Part shown: one piece after another, positions 6,651-13,208 of the stretch
Layout of the letters: the number at the start of each line of letters is the position of its first letter
Numbering within the stretch: position 1 is the first letter of the stretch
Assembly (NCBI GenBank): GCA_020430865.1
Contig: JAGQIY010000511.1
Coordinates: 1 to 15,449 of the forward strand
DNA length: 15,449 nucleotides
Direction: 5' to 3'
From: Myxococcales bacterium
GTDB lineage: Bacteria > Myxococcota > Polyangia > Polyangiales > Polyangiaceae
Position numbers and translations under genes: made by a program
Notes under the pieces: model-generated
Database searches by the model: none
Seen by the model: the letters and a program-made list of their open reading frames with translations, nothing else
What the model was told of the DNA's origin: nothing

Positions 6651-7994
6651 TCAGCAGCCAAGGTGCGCACAGAGCGCTTGGACTTCGGGGTCCTTCGGCG
6701 CCAGGGCGCGAGCGGTGCGTGCTTCCAGGCGCGCGTCCGCCGTCTTGCCCTCCGCATCCAACATCCAGGCCAAAGCCAGGCAGAAATCTGCGGGGAGGGG
6801 GTCTCCGTAGCTGCGTACATGGCGAAACACGCGAATGCCGAAGCCCGTGTCACCTCTCGCCGCAGCCGCCTCGGCCAGCGCGGAGGCAATGCTCGGATCC
6901 GCCGGAGACAAGGCGTGCGCCGCCCGCCAAGCACCGAAGCGATCCTCGTGACCGAGCTTGGTGATTGCGTGGGCGAAGGCACGTGCGGCTTCGGGATGAG
7001 TCGGATCGATGCGCAGCGCGGACAGCGCGAGCTCGAGCGCATCGCCCACTGCACCCACGGCGACCATCAGCTCGGACAACCTCGCGGAAGCGCGAGCGTC
7101 ACCAGGAGCAGCGCGCTGAGCGGCGAGGAGGGCCTCCGCGGTGCGATCGCCGCTCTTCTCCAGCCAGCCGAGGCGCGCTTCGAGCAGCAGCGCTTCGGTG
7201 CGATGTCTCGGCTGGGTCGCTGCCCGAGCGCTGAACTCCGTCAGCTGCTTCAGCGCGCGCTGGGTGTTCGTGGAGCTGGGGTTCGCTTCGGCTTCGCTGA
7301 CTGCGCGCTCCACGGTGTCGAGGTCTTGCCACAGCCCGTCCTCCTGAGCCGTGACGCTGCAGACCAGGAAGCTCGACTCCTCGAGCAACCACTCTTGAAA
7401 GCGAAAGCCGCTGCTCTCCAGGAGGCGGGCGAGCTCCAGGGAGGAGAACGCCCGACGGGTCGGGGCTTCGAGGCGCTGGGTCAGCTCCGCGCGGGCCTCG
7501 ACAACGAGCAGCGGGGCCCCGTCACTCAGAGAGCGACGTAGGCTCCTCAGGAAGCGCTGCGGCGACGCGGTCTGACCCAAGACATCGGCGACGATGGCGC
7601 CGCTGAAGGGGTCTCGACCGAGACCGTCTTCGACGTTGACCTGCTTCGTTTCCGCATGGCGCGCATACTCACGGCAGAAGGCCAGAGCCTTGGCATCGGA
7701 GTCTGCGGCGACGACCTGGCGAAAGTGCCGCGTGAGCACCCGCGTCCCCACCCCAGAGCCGCAGCCCGCATCCAGCACCCGGCTCAGATTGGGGAAGCGC
7801 CTGGCGAACAGCTCGTAGTAGGCCCGCGTCGCCGGAGCGGCACTGGGCAGATCGGGAAAGTGGCAGGCGCGGCCGCGGGCGACGCTCACGCTCGCGCCTG
7901 AGCGGAAGTGGGCCCAGAAGTCGTCGGGTCCGCCGCCGCGGACGTAGGTCACGCCCTCGGCGGCGCTGGTGGCTGGGTTCGGGAAGCTGTGCAT
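6651..7994 (-). CDS. SAM-dependent methyltransferase with C-terminal TPR-like repeats
   Basis: 447 residues from the ATG at 7994. Residues about 60-230 are a class I methyltransferase: motif I VLDAGCGSGVG (73-83), the acidic residue of VVAADSD (about 95-100), then ADVLGQTASPQRFLRSLRRS and DGAPLLVVEA. Residues about 250-447 are Ala/Leu/Glu-rich helical repeats of TPR type (ALLLEARLGWLEKSGDRTAE, RASARLSELMVAVGAVGDAL, ADFCLALAWMLDAEGKTADA), a protein-binding scaffold. The start is decided by GAGGTGAC directly before the ATG; this overlaps the fliS stop, so the order is TGA, C, ATG and the two genes are translationally coupled. An in-frame ATG at 8018 inside fliS is less likely. The acceptor is unknown. 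The location suggests flagellin or its glycan, with TPRs binding flagellin or FliS, but this is inference. It does not resemble the flagellin lysine methylase FliB as I know that family. Confidence 0.88.
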   Translation of the reverse strand: MHSFPNPATSAAEGVTYVRGGGPDDFWAHFRSGASVSVARGRACHFPDLPSAAPATRAYYELFARRFPNLSRVLDAGCGSGVGTRVLTRHFRQVVAADSDAKALAFCREYARHAETKQVNVEDGLGRDPFSGAIVADVLGQTASPQRFLRSLRRSLSDGAPLLVVEARAELTQRLEAPTRRAFSSLELARLLESSGFRFQEWLLEESSFLVCSVTAQEDGLWQDLDTVERAVSEAEANPSSTNTQRALKQLTEFSARAATQPRHRTEALLLEARLGWLEKSGDRTAEALLAAQRAAPGDARASARLSELMVAVGAVGDALELALSALRIDPTHPEAARAFAHAITKLGHEDRFGAWRAAHALSPADPSIASALAEAAAARGDTGFGIRVFRHVRSYGDPLPADFCLALAWMLDAEGKTADARLEARTARALAPKDPEVQALCAHLGC

Positions 7995-7995
7995 G

Positions 7996-8388
7996 TCACC
8001 TCGGCAGCGTCTGTTCACGCGCTGCCTGAGGTACGGCCACTTCCCAGGCCTCCTTGATGGGGCTCAGCACCATTATCACCTCGGCGATCAGCATCGGATC
8101 GCTCTTCAGGTTCGCCTGGGTGAGGCGATCCAGGCAGAAGTCGTATACCCCGCTCAGGTGCAGGCAGAGCTCCGGGTTGTGCTTCGGGTCGAGCGCGATC
8201 AGGAGCTCGCTGATGATCGCGTGGCTCTTGCTGATCAGCTCACCGGCGCGGGCCCGTTGCTTCTGCTCGAGGCAGACCTGGGCCCCACGCAAGAATCTGA
8301 ACAGGCCATCGTACAGGGCGAGCAAGATGTCGCCCGGCGACGAGGTCTGGATCTGAACTTGTTTGTAGCGGCTGGCGACGTCTAACAT
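7996..8388 (-). CDS. fliS: Flagellin export chaperone FliS
   Basis: 130 residues, the usual length for FliS. The sequence is all-helical with the family's pattern: N-terminal YKQVQIQTSSPGDILLALYD (Tyr, TSSP and the LL.LYDG region), FLRGAQVCLEQ, the middle helix AIISELLIALDPKHNPELCL, and YDFCLDRLTQANLKSDPMLI (YD....L..AN.....). FliS binds the C-terminal D0 helix of unassembled flagellin in the cytoplasm and delivers it to the flagellar export gate. AGAGGA lies five bases before the ATG (8394-8399). The gene follows fliD by 44 bases, the classic fliD-fliS order, and its TGA is followed after one base by the methyltransferase ATG, which shows the three genes are one operon. Confidence 0.96.
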   Translation of the reverse strand: MLDVASRYKQVQIQTSSPGDILLALYDGLFRFLRGAQVCLEQKQRARAGELISKSHAIISELLIALDPKHNPELCLHLSGVYDFCLDRLTQANLKSDPMLIAEVIMVLSPIKEAWEVAVPQAAREQTLPR

Positions 8389-8432
8389 CGAGGTCCTCTG
8401 GGCTGGAACTGCTGACTACTCAAACGGTCAGA

Positions 8433-9758
8433 TCAGCCAATCAAGTAGGCTAGTTGTGCGTTGTATGAGGCCACGGTCGAGTCCATCGCGGTGAACTGCT
8501 TCCGTAGGGTCTCCGAGTAGCGGTCGAGGCGCTCCTGCTCCTTGTCCGCCTGTTCCTGCAGGCGCTTCGTCTCCGCCTCGAGGCCTTCCTTGCGTGCCGT
8601 GAGTGCGCCGCTGTCGGGCTCGACCAGGCCCTCCATCAGATCGCTCATCGCGTCCATGATGCCCGGGGTCGAGTCGTCTCCGGCGAGGATGCGCGCCACG
8701 GCGTCCGGATCTTCGCCCAACGCCTCGGTGAGCTTCGTGGTGTCGAGCTTCAGCATGCCGTTGTTCTCGAGCTGTATCCCGATGGAATTGAGCGTCTGGA
8801 ACTTCCCGGTCAGCGAAGCGTTGGGACTGAGCAACGTCGACGTCATCTTGGAGTTGATGTTGCGCAGGGTGCTGTCCCCGGCGAGCACGCTGTTGGTGGC
8901 CTTGCGCTCGCCGTAGCCGGCGGTGACTTGCACCTTGCTGATCACCGCGTTGTACGCATCGACGACTTTCTTGATCTTGCCCTGAAGCGCGTCCGAGTCG
9001 GTCTCGACGCTGAGCGTGGCGGGCTCCGTGGTCTTCTTGGTCAAGGCCAGCGTCACGCCCTGGATCGCCCCGGCGATCTTGTTGGTCGGGCTAGTGACGT
9101 TGAAGCCGTCAATCACGGCAATCGCGTCCTGGGCGACCTGCACGGTGTTGGCCGGCGTGGAGAGGCCAAGGGCGACGCCGTTGTTCTCTCCGAAGGTGAT
9201 TGCGTTGGCAGCCCCGGAGTCCTTGCCTCGCACTTGAAGCCGGTAGTTGCTGCCGTCGTAGAAGATCGAGGCGTTCACCTTGGCGTCGCTCTCGTTGATC
9301 TTCGTCATGATGTCTTCGAGGGTGTCAGTCGCCTCGACCGTGATGTTGACCGCTGCTTCGCTGCCGACCGTGATGTCGAGGTCGCCGGATTGGCCGAGCG
9401 CCGTCAGCTTGTCGGCGAAGGTGTCGGAGTAGGTGCGCTGTTCCTGAGCGAGCTGGGTGACGCTGACCTGGTAGCTTGACGGTAGCGCCAAGCCATTGGC
9501 AGTCGCCACGATCGCCTCGTTCGAGCTCTTCGCGCTGTAGCTGCCAACCTCTTCAAGGGTATCCAGGCTCTGCGATGCGTTCTTCAGCCCGCTCAGCAGA
9601 CCGGACAGGTCGCTGAGCACCGTGATGGCCGAGTCGACGTTGTTCTTGCGCGAGTTGATGATGTTGAGCGGTCCCTTGCTCGCGCCGACGAGGCCCGAGA
9701 TCAGGCCTTCCACGTCCATTCCGGAGCCGATTCCGCCAAAGGTGATTGTACCTGCCAT
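8433..9758 (-). CDS. fliD: Filament cap protein FliD (HAP2)
   Basis: 441 residues, slightly shorter than enterobacterial FliD (about 470). The N-terminal D0/D1 motif is clear: TITFGGIGSGMDVEGLISGL, followed by a coiled stretch with repeated SDLSGLLSGLKNASQSLDTLE. The middle (about 95-290) is beta-rich (SYQVSVTQLAQEQRTYSD, AIAVIDGFNVTSPTNKIAGA, IQGVTLALTKKT), matching the FliD N and C domains. The C-terminus (about 380-441) is a long coiled coil (GLEAETKRLQEQADKEQERL) and ends RKQFTAMDSTVASYNAQLAY. FliD forms the cap at the filament tip and inserts flagellin subunits. The ATG at 9758 has a modest GAGAAG seven bases upstream. A good sigma-54 promoter lies about 90 bases upstream (9846-9861), so fliD, fliS and the methyltransferase probably form one sigma-54-dependent unit. 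Confidence 0.97.
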   Translation of the reverse strand: MAGTITFGGIGSGMDVEGLISGLVGASKGPLNIINSRKNNVDSAITVLSDLSGLLSGLKNASQSLDTLEEVGSYSAKSSNEAIVATANGLALPSSYQVSVTQLAQEQRTYSDTFADKLTALGQSGDLDITVGSEAAVNITVEATDTLEDIMTKINESDAKVNASIFYDGSNYRLQVRGKDSGAANAITFGENNGVALGLSTPANTVQVAQDAIAVIDGFNVTSPTNKIAGAIQGVTLALTKKTTEPATLSVETDSDALQGKIKKVVDAYNAVISKVQVTAGYGERKATNSVLAGDSTLRNINSKMTSTLLSPNASLTGKFQTLNSIGIQLENNGMLKLDTTKLTEALGEDPDAVARILAGDDSTPGIMDAMSDLMEGLVEPDSGALTARKEGLEAETKRLQEQADKEQERLDRYSETLRKQFTAMDSTVASYNAQLAYLIG

Positions 9759-9845
9759 GACTGTCTTCTCGGGTTCGGGTTGGGGGAGGCGAGCCGCTTG
9801 CCGACGAGGTCAAACGGATGCGTCGGGCTCGACCAACTCTGGATA

Positions 9846-9861
9846 AGCAAATTGCCTGCCG
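9846..9861 (-). promoter_or_regulatory. Sigma-54 (-24/-12) promoter of fliD
   Basis: On the - strand the site reads CGGCAGGCAATTTGCT. Against TGGCAC-N5-TTGCW it has GGCA at -24, exactly ten bases between GG and GC, and a perfect TTGCT at -12. Transcription would start near 9835, giving a leader of about 75 bases before the fliD ATG. Sigma-54 control of late flagellar genes is well known in several proteobacterial lineages. No enhancer site was identified. Confidence 0.7.
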
Positions 9862-9917
9862 CTTCTCTGAACGGACCCACGGCGAATCCATGGAGCCTCG
9901 AGGTGTGGGAACACGAA

Positions 9918-9953
9918 AGCCCGCGCGGCTTCCCGAAGGAGACGGCGCGGGCT
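9918..9953 (-). terminator. GC-rich hairpin upstream of fliD
   Basis: AGCCCGCGC (9918-9926) pairs with GCGCGGGCT (9945-9953), a 9-bp stem with an 18-base loop. On the - strand it is followed by a short T-rich stretch (TTTCGTGTT). It lies downstream of flagellin 1 and upstream of the fliD promoter, so it could end the flagellin 1 transcript. Confidence 0.45.
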
Positions 9954-9957
9954 CAGC

Positions 9958-10092
9958 GGGGTGCTGAAGAACGACACCCTGCCATCGACAACCACCACGC
10001 CCGCGCAGAGTCGCCCCCGATCACGCTCTCGCAGGACCTCGCTTCTGTGGGTCTTGCGAGAGCGCGTGGGCGCTCACTCCGCGCGGATCAGG
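9958..10092 (+). repeat. Intergenic modular repeat, copy B, with large hairpin
   Basis: It shares three blocks in the same order and orientation with 2647-2737. Block 1 is GGGTGCTGA plus CGACACCCTGCC (9959-9983), with four extra bases between its halves. Block 2 is ACCTCG and GTCTTGCGAG (10036-10060). Block 3 is CTCCGCGCGGATCAGG (10077-10092). Here block 2 is part of a 15-position inverted repeat with one mismatch (10024-10038 with 10050-10064, 11-base loop). It lies 24 bases past the flagellin 1 stop and may also serve as a 3' end of that mRNA, though no T-run follows. Confidence 0.6.
10024..10064 (-). terminator. Hairpin downstream of flagellin 1
   Basis: CGCTCTCGCAGGACC (10024-10038) and GGTCTTGCGAGAGCG (10050-10064) form a 14 of 15 bp stem with an 11-base loop, about 50 bases after the flagellin 1 stop. 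The stem is strong but lacks a T-run on the - strand, so it could be an mRNA-stabilising or Rho-related element rather than an intrinsic terminator. Confidence 0.45.
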
Positions 10093-10115
10093 CTGCTGGT
10101 GAGGCGGTGTAGGCG

Positions 10116-10946
10116 CTAGCCGATCAGGCCAAACGCCAGCTGCGGCAGCGAGTTCGACTGGGCGAGCACCGAGATGCCGGCTTGGGTCAGCACCTGGTTG
10201 CGCGTCATCTGGCTCGTCTCCTCGGCCACGTCGACGTCCCGGATGCGAGAGTTCGCCGCCGAGAGGTTCAGGCGTGATGTCTGGATGGAGCTGCTCGCCG
10301 TGTCCAGTCGGTTCATGGCGGCGCCGAAGTTGGCGCGCGACGTGGAGACCTTCTGGATCGCCGAGTCGATGCGTCCGATGGCGCTCAGCGCGTTGCCCGC
10401 GGTGGCGCCGCTCACGTTGGTGGTCGCTGCGAGCATCTGGGTCAGCGCGATCCCACCGAACGACACCGCGATCTTGTCCGAGGCGGTGTTGTTGATGCCG
10501 ACCTGGAAGGTCACGCTGGAGGTCGCTGCGCTGAGCAGGGACGTACCGTTGAACTTGGTCGACGACTGGATGCGACCGAGCTCGCTCTGCAGCGCCCCGA
10601 ACTCGGTGTTCAGGTAGCCGCGGTCCGTGGAGCCGAGGCTGCCGTTGGACGACTGCACTGCCAGCTCACGCATGCGGCCAAGCACGTTGTGCATCTCGCC
10701 CAGCGCGCCTTCGGCGGTCTGCGACATCGAGATGCCATCCGCCGCGTTGCGCTCGGCCACCGAGTAGGACCGGATCTGCGACTTCAAGCTCTCGCTGACC
10801 GCGAGGCCTGCGGCGTCGTCAGCCGCGGAGTTGATGCGGTAGCCACTAGAGAGCTTGGCGAAGCTGCTCTGGAGTGCCTTCTGGTTGGCACCCAGGTTCT
10901 TCTGAGCCTCTAGCGACGCGGTGTTGGTTCTGATTGCAATTGCCAT
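10116..10946 (-). CDS. fliC: Flagellin 1
   Basis: 276 residues, a compact flagellin made mostly of the conserved D0/D1 helices with no large surface domain. N-terminal motifs: AIAIRTNTASLEAQKNL, LSSGYRINSAADDAAGLAVS, ERNAADGISMSQTAEGALGE, MRELAVQSSNG. C-terminal motifs: FGAAMNRLDTASSSIQTSRL, SAANSRIRDVDVAEETSQM, QVLTQAGISVLAQSN, ending LPQLAFGLIG. The short middle (about 145-200) is beta-rich and Ser/Thr-rich (LLSAATSSVTFQVG, AATTNVSGATAG) and is the surface-exposed part where glycans could attach. Secreted by the flagellar export apparatus without a signal peptide, it polymerises into the filament. A strong Shine-Dalgarno (GGAGG) precedes the ATG. It is visibly close to flagellin 2 and less like flagellin 3. 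It lies between a terminator upstream and hairpins downstream, so it is probably transcribed alone. Confidence 0.97.
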   Translation of the reverse strand: MAIAIRTNTASLEAQKNLGANQKALQSSFAKLSSGYRINSAADDAAGLAVSESLKSQIRSYSVAERNAADGISMSQTAEGALGEMHNVLGRMRELAVQSSNGSLGSTDRGYLNTEFGALQSELGRIQSSTKFNGTSLLSAATSSVTFQVGINNTASDKIAVSFGGIALTQMLAATTNVSGATAGNALSAIGRIDSAIQKVSTSRANFGAAMNRLDTASSSIQTSRLNLSAANSRIRDVDVAEETSQMTRNQVLTQAGISVLAQSNSLPQLAFGLIG

Positions 10947-11150
10947 TCGCGTGCCTCCTTCCTGGAGTTCTTCTTCTTCGTGAGGGCGTCAGTGCCCTGC
11001 ACAGCGAATGGACGGTGCAAGCACGGGAGCCTTGACCGCAAACCGACAATGTCTTGACGCTTCTTCCTCGCGGATATCGCATGAGTGTGTACGGCAGTTG
11101 TCGTCCAGGATTGAGAAGAAAGGTTCTCAGACTGGGATGCGGCGGGAATC
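10947..11150 (-). promoter_or_regulatory. Leader/promoter region of flagellin 1
   Basis: The 204 bases between the flagellin 2 terminator and the flagellin 1 start should hold the promoter. A near sigma-54 site reads AGGCTCCCGTGCTTGCA on the - strand (about 11016-11032), with GGCT and a perfect TTGCA, but the spacing is one base too long. A small hairpin TGAGAA/TTCTCA (11112-11117 with 11124-11129) lies further upstream. The promoter is therefore not securely identified. Confidence 0.35.
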
Positions 11151-11198
11151 TGACAAAAAGGCCGAAGCGCCCACTCCATGGCAGGAGTGAGCGCTTCG
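11151..11198 (-). terminator. Intrinsic terminator of flagellin 2
   Basis: On the - strand CGAAGCGCTCACTCC (11198-11184) pairs with GGAGTGGGCGCTTCG (11177-11163), 15 positions with one G-T pair and a six-base loop, followed by GCC and T5 (11159-11155). It starts 17 bases after the flagellin 2 stop. This is a textbook Rho-independent terminator. Confidence 0.88.
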
Positions 11199-11214
11199 AG
11201 TGCTGGGTCGACGT

Positions 11215-12042
11215 TCAGAGCAGGTTCATCGCCATCTGTGGCAGCTGGTTGGCCTGCGCGAGGACCGAGATACCGGCCTGGCTGAGCACCTGGTTCTTGG
11301 TCATCTTCGAGGTCTCCTCGGCCACGTCAACGTCACGGATACGGCTGTTCGCGGCGTCGATGTTGAGGCGCATGGTGCCGATGTTGGAGCTCGCCACGTC
11401 CAGGCGGTTCATGGCGGAACCGAAGTTCGAGCGCGCCGTCGAGACGGTCTGGATGGCCGAATCGATGCGGCCGAGGGCCGTCAAGGCGCTGCCCGCCGTG
11501 GCGCCTGCGACGCTGGTGGTCGCGGCCAGCAGCGTGGTCAGAGCGACGCCGCCGAAGTTGACGCTGATCTTGTCGCTGGCGGTGTTGTCCAGACCGACCT
11601 GGAAGGTGATGCTCGACGTGGCAGAGCCCACCAGCGCCTTGCCGTTGAACTTGGCGGAGCTCTGAATGCGGCCGATTTCCGACTTCAGGGCGCCGAACTC
11701 GGTGTCGATGTAGCTCCGGTCCTGAGAGCCCAGGGAGCCGTTCGAGGATTGCATCGCCAGCTCGCGCATGCGGCCGAGCACGTTGTGGATTTCGCCGAGC
11801 GCGCCTTCAGCCGTCTGGGCCATCGAGATGCCGTCGGCCGCGTTGCGCTCGGCGACGGTGAAGGAGCGGACCTGAGACTTCATGCTCTCGCTGATGGCGA
11901 GGCCGGCCGCGTCGTCCTTCGCGGTGTTGATGCGGTAGCCGCTCGACAGCTTGTTGAAGCTGCTCTGGAGGGCCATCTGGTTGCCCTTCAAGTTGCGCTG
12001 AGCCTGAAGAGACGGAACGTTGGTTTGTACTGCTAGGGGCAT
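11215..12042 (-). CDS. fliC: Flagellin 2
   Basis: 275 residues. It has the full D0/D1 set: MPLAVQTNVPSLQAQRNL, LSSGYRINTAKDDAAGLAIS, ERNAADGISMAQTAEGALGE, MRELAMQSSNGSLGSQDRSY, and at the C-terminus NFGSAMNRLDVASSNIGTMR, AANSRIRDVDVAEETSKMT, QVLSQAGISVLAQANQLPQM. The middle is short (SATSSITFQVGLDNTASDK). The ATG at 12042 is chosen because it follows AAGGAG at eight bases and gives the family N-terminus; a frame extension to 12087 adds 15 residues not found in flagellins. It is close to flagellin 1 over the whole length, pointing to a relatively recent duplication. The gene has its own strong terminator at 11151-11198. No sigma-54 or sigma-28 promoter could be recognised in the 220 bases upstream. 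Confidence 0.97.
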   Translation of the reverse strand: MPLAVQTNVPSLQAQRNLKGNQMALQSSFNKLSSGYRINTAKDDAAGLAISESMKSQVRSFTVAERNAADGISMAQTAEGALGEIHNVLGRMRELAMQSSNGSLGSQDRSYIDTEFGALKSEIGRIQSSAKFNGKALVGSATSSITFQVGLDNTASDKISVNFGGVALTTLLAATTSVAGATAGSALTALGRIDSAIQTVSTARSNFGSAMNRLDVASSNIGTMRLNIDAANSRIRDVDVAEETSKMTKNQVLSQAGISVLAQANQLPQMAMNLL

Positions 12043-12256
12043 TGTCTTTCTCCTTCTTGGAGAGTTGGAGAGCGTCGTCCTTGACACTCCCCCCGGGCGT
12101 CTTGCCCGTCACTTGTCGGAACGGAGCGAGAGACGCTTGCTTGAGCAGATTGTCGTGAGTCGATGTCGAAAGGGCTGTGTCGATGCGTCCGGCGAATCAT
12201 GGCTGCACGCGGGTTCTCGGTTGGCAGGGGTGTTCGACACCCTGGTTGCGGCGCAC

Positions 12257-12297
12257 AAAACGAAGTGAGCTGCTCGCGGCGTTGCCGCGAACAGCTC
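12257..12297 (-). terminator. Intrinsic terminator of flagellin 3
   Basis: GAGCTGCTCGCGGC (12267-12280) and GCCGCGAACAGCTC (12284-12297) form a 14-position stem with one mismatch and a three-base loop. On the - strand it is followed eight to nine bases later by a T4 stretch (12260-12257). It lies 42 bases after the flagellin 3 stop. Confidence 0.75.
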
Positions 12298-12338
12298 TCA
12301 TCTCGTCTTCGTTGCTCTGGATGTTAGTCGTGTGGCGA

Positions 12339-13169
12339 CTACTGCAGCAGGTTGAGGGCGCTCTGGGTGAGCTGGTTGGCTTGCGACAACACGGAGACGC
12401 CGGCCTGGCTGAGCACCTGGTTGCGGGCCATGTTGGAGGTTTCCATCGCAACGTCGACGTCGCGGATGCGAGAGTTGGCGGCGGACATGTTGAGGCGCAT
12501 CGTCTGGATGGCGCTGGTCGCGATGTCGAGACGATTCATCGACGCACCGTAGTCGGCGCGAGCCGTCGAGATCGCCTGCATGGTGGTGTCGATGCGTGCG
12601 AGCATGTTCTGCGACGCAGTCGGTCCAGTGCCCGCCAGCGTGCTGGTCGCCGCCAGCATGGCCGTGAGGTTCATGCCGCCGAACGAGATGGACAGCTGAT
12701 CACTCGCGGTGTTGTCGAGGCCAATCTGGAAGGTGATCGTGGTGGCGGTGGTGCCCACGAGTTGCTTGCCGTTGAACTTCGCCGCCGCCTGGATTCGGCT
12801 GAGTTCCGACTTCAGCGCCTGGAACTCCGTGTCCATGTAGCCTCGGTCCTGAGCGGTGTAGTTGCCGTTCGCGCCCTGGACGGCCAGCTCACGCATGCGC
12901 TGCATGATCCCGGTCATCTCGCCGAGTGACGCTTCCGCGGTCTGCACCATGCTGACGGCGTCGTTCGCGTTGCGCTCTGCGACCGTATACGAGCGAACCT
13001 GGCCGACGATGTTCTCGCTGATCGACAAGCCAGCTGCGTCGTCCGCCGCTGAGTTCACGCGGTATCCGCTGGAGAGCTTGTTGAAGCTCGTGCTGAGGGC
13101 CGCCTGGTTCTTTCCGAGGTTCATTTGCGACTGCAATGAGGCGACGTTGGTTCTAACGACTAGGGACAT
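12339..13169 (-). CDS. fliC: Flagellin 3 (divergent copy)
   Basis: 276 residues. Conserved flagellin ends: MSLVVRTNVASLQSQMNL, LSSGYRVNSAADDAAGLSIS, MRELAVQGANGNYTAQDRGY, DYGASMNRLDIATSAIQTMR, SAANSRIRDVDVAMETSNMA, QVLSQAGVSVLSQANQLTQS, ending ALNLLQ. It differs from flagellins 1 and 2 along its length, for example ANDAVSMVQTAEASLGEMTG in place of the AADGIS.. segment and AATSTLAGTGPTASQNMLAR in the middle, so it is an older paralogue and may occupy a distinct zone of the filament. A good Shine-Dalgarno (AAGGAG, about seven bases from the ATG) is present. Only 39 bases separate it from the end of the upstream Maf-type gene, with no recognisable promoter between them, so it may be read from the Maf transcript or from a promoter inside that gene. 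It has its own terminator. Confidence 0.96.
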   Translation of the reverse strand: MSLVVRTNVASLQSQMNLGKNQAALSTSFNKLSSGYRVNSAADDAAGLSISENIVGQVRSYTVAERNANDAVSMVQTAEASLGEMTGIMQRMRELAVQGANGNYTAQDRGYMDTEFQALKSELSRIQAAAKFNGKQLVGTTATTITFQIGLDNTASDQLSISFGGMNLTAMLAATSTLAGTGPTASQNMLARIDTTMQAISTARADYGASMNRLDIATSAIQTMRLNMSAANSRIRDVDVAMETSNMARNQVLSQAGVSVLSQANQLTQSALNLLQ

Positions 13170-13208
13170 GATCCACTCCTTACTTGACGAGATGGTTGCT
13201 GGTGCCCG

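Larger units (their letters stand above)
9759..10115. other. Gene-free region between flagellin 1 and fliD
   Basis: 357 bases with no convincing coding sequence on either strand. It contains, in - strand reading order, the modular repeat with its large hairpin (9958-10092), a second GC-rich hairpin (9918-9953), the sigma-54 promoter (9846-9861) and the fliD leader. Confidence 0.8.

Noticed and set aside
7995..8018. Upstream ATG at 8018 for the methyltransferase
   Set aside because: It would start inside fliS with no comparable Shine-Dalgarno; the ATG at 7994 follows GAGGTGAC.
10938..10958. Sigma-54-like GGCAC...TGGCA with correct spacing at the flagellin 1 start codon
   Set aside because: It overlaps the Shine-Dalgarno and ATG, so transcription would begin inside the gene; the -12 element is also imperfect.
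11200..12036. Long + strand open frame opposite flagellin 2 (and similar ones opposite flagellin 3)
   Set aside because: His/Val/Arg/Ala-rich shadow of an unmistakable flagellin.
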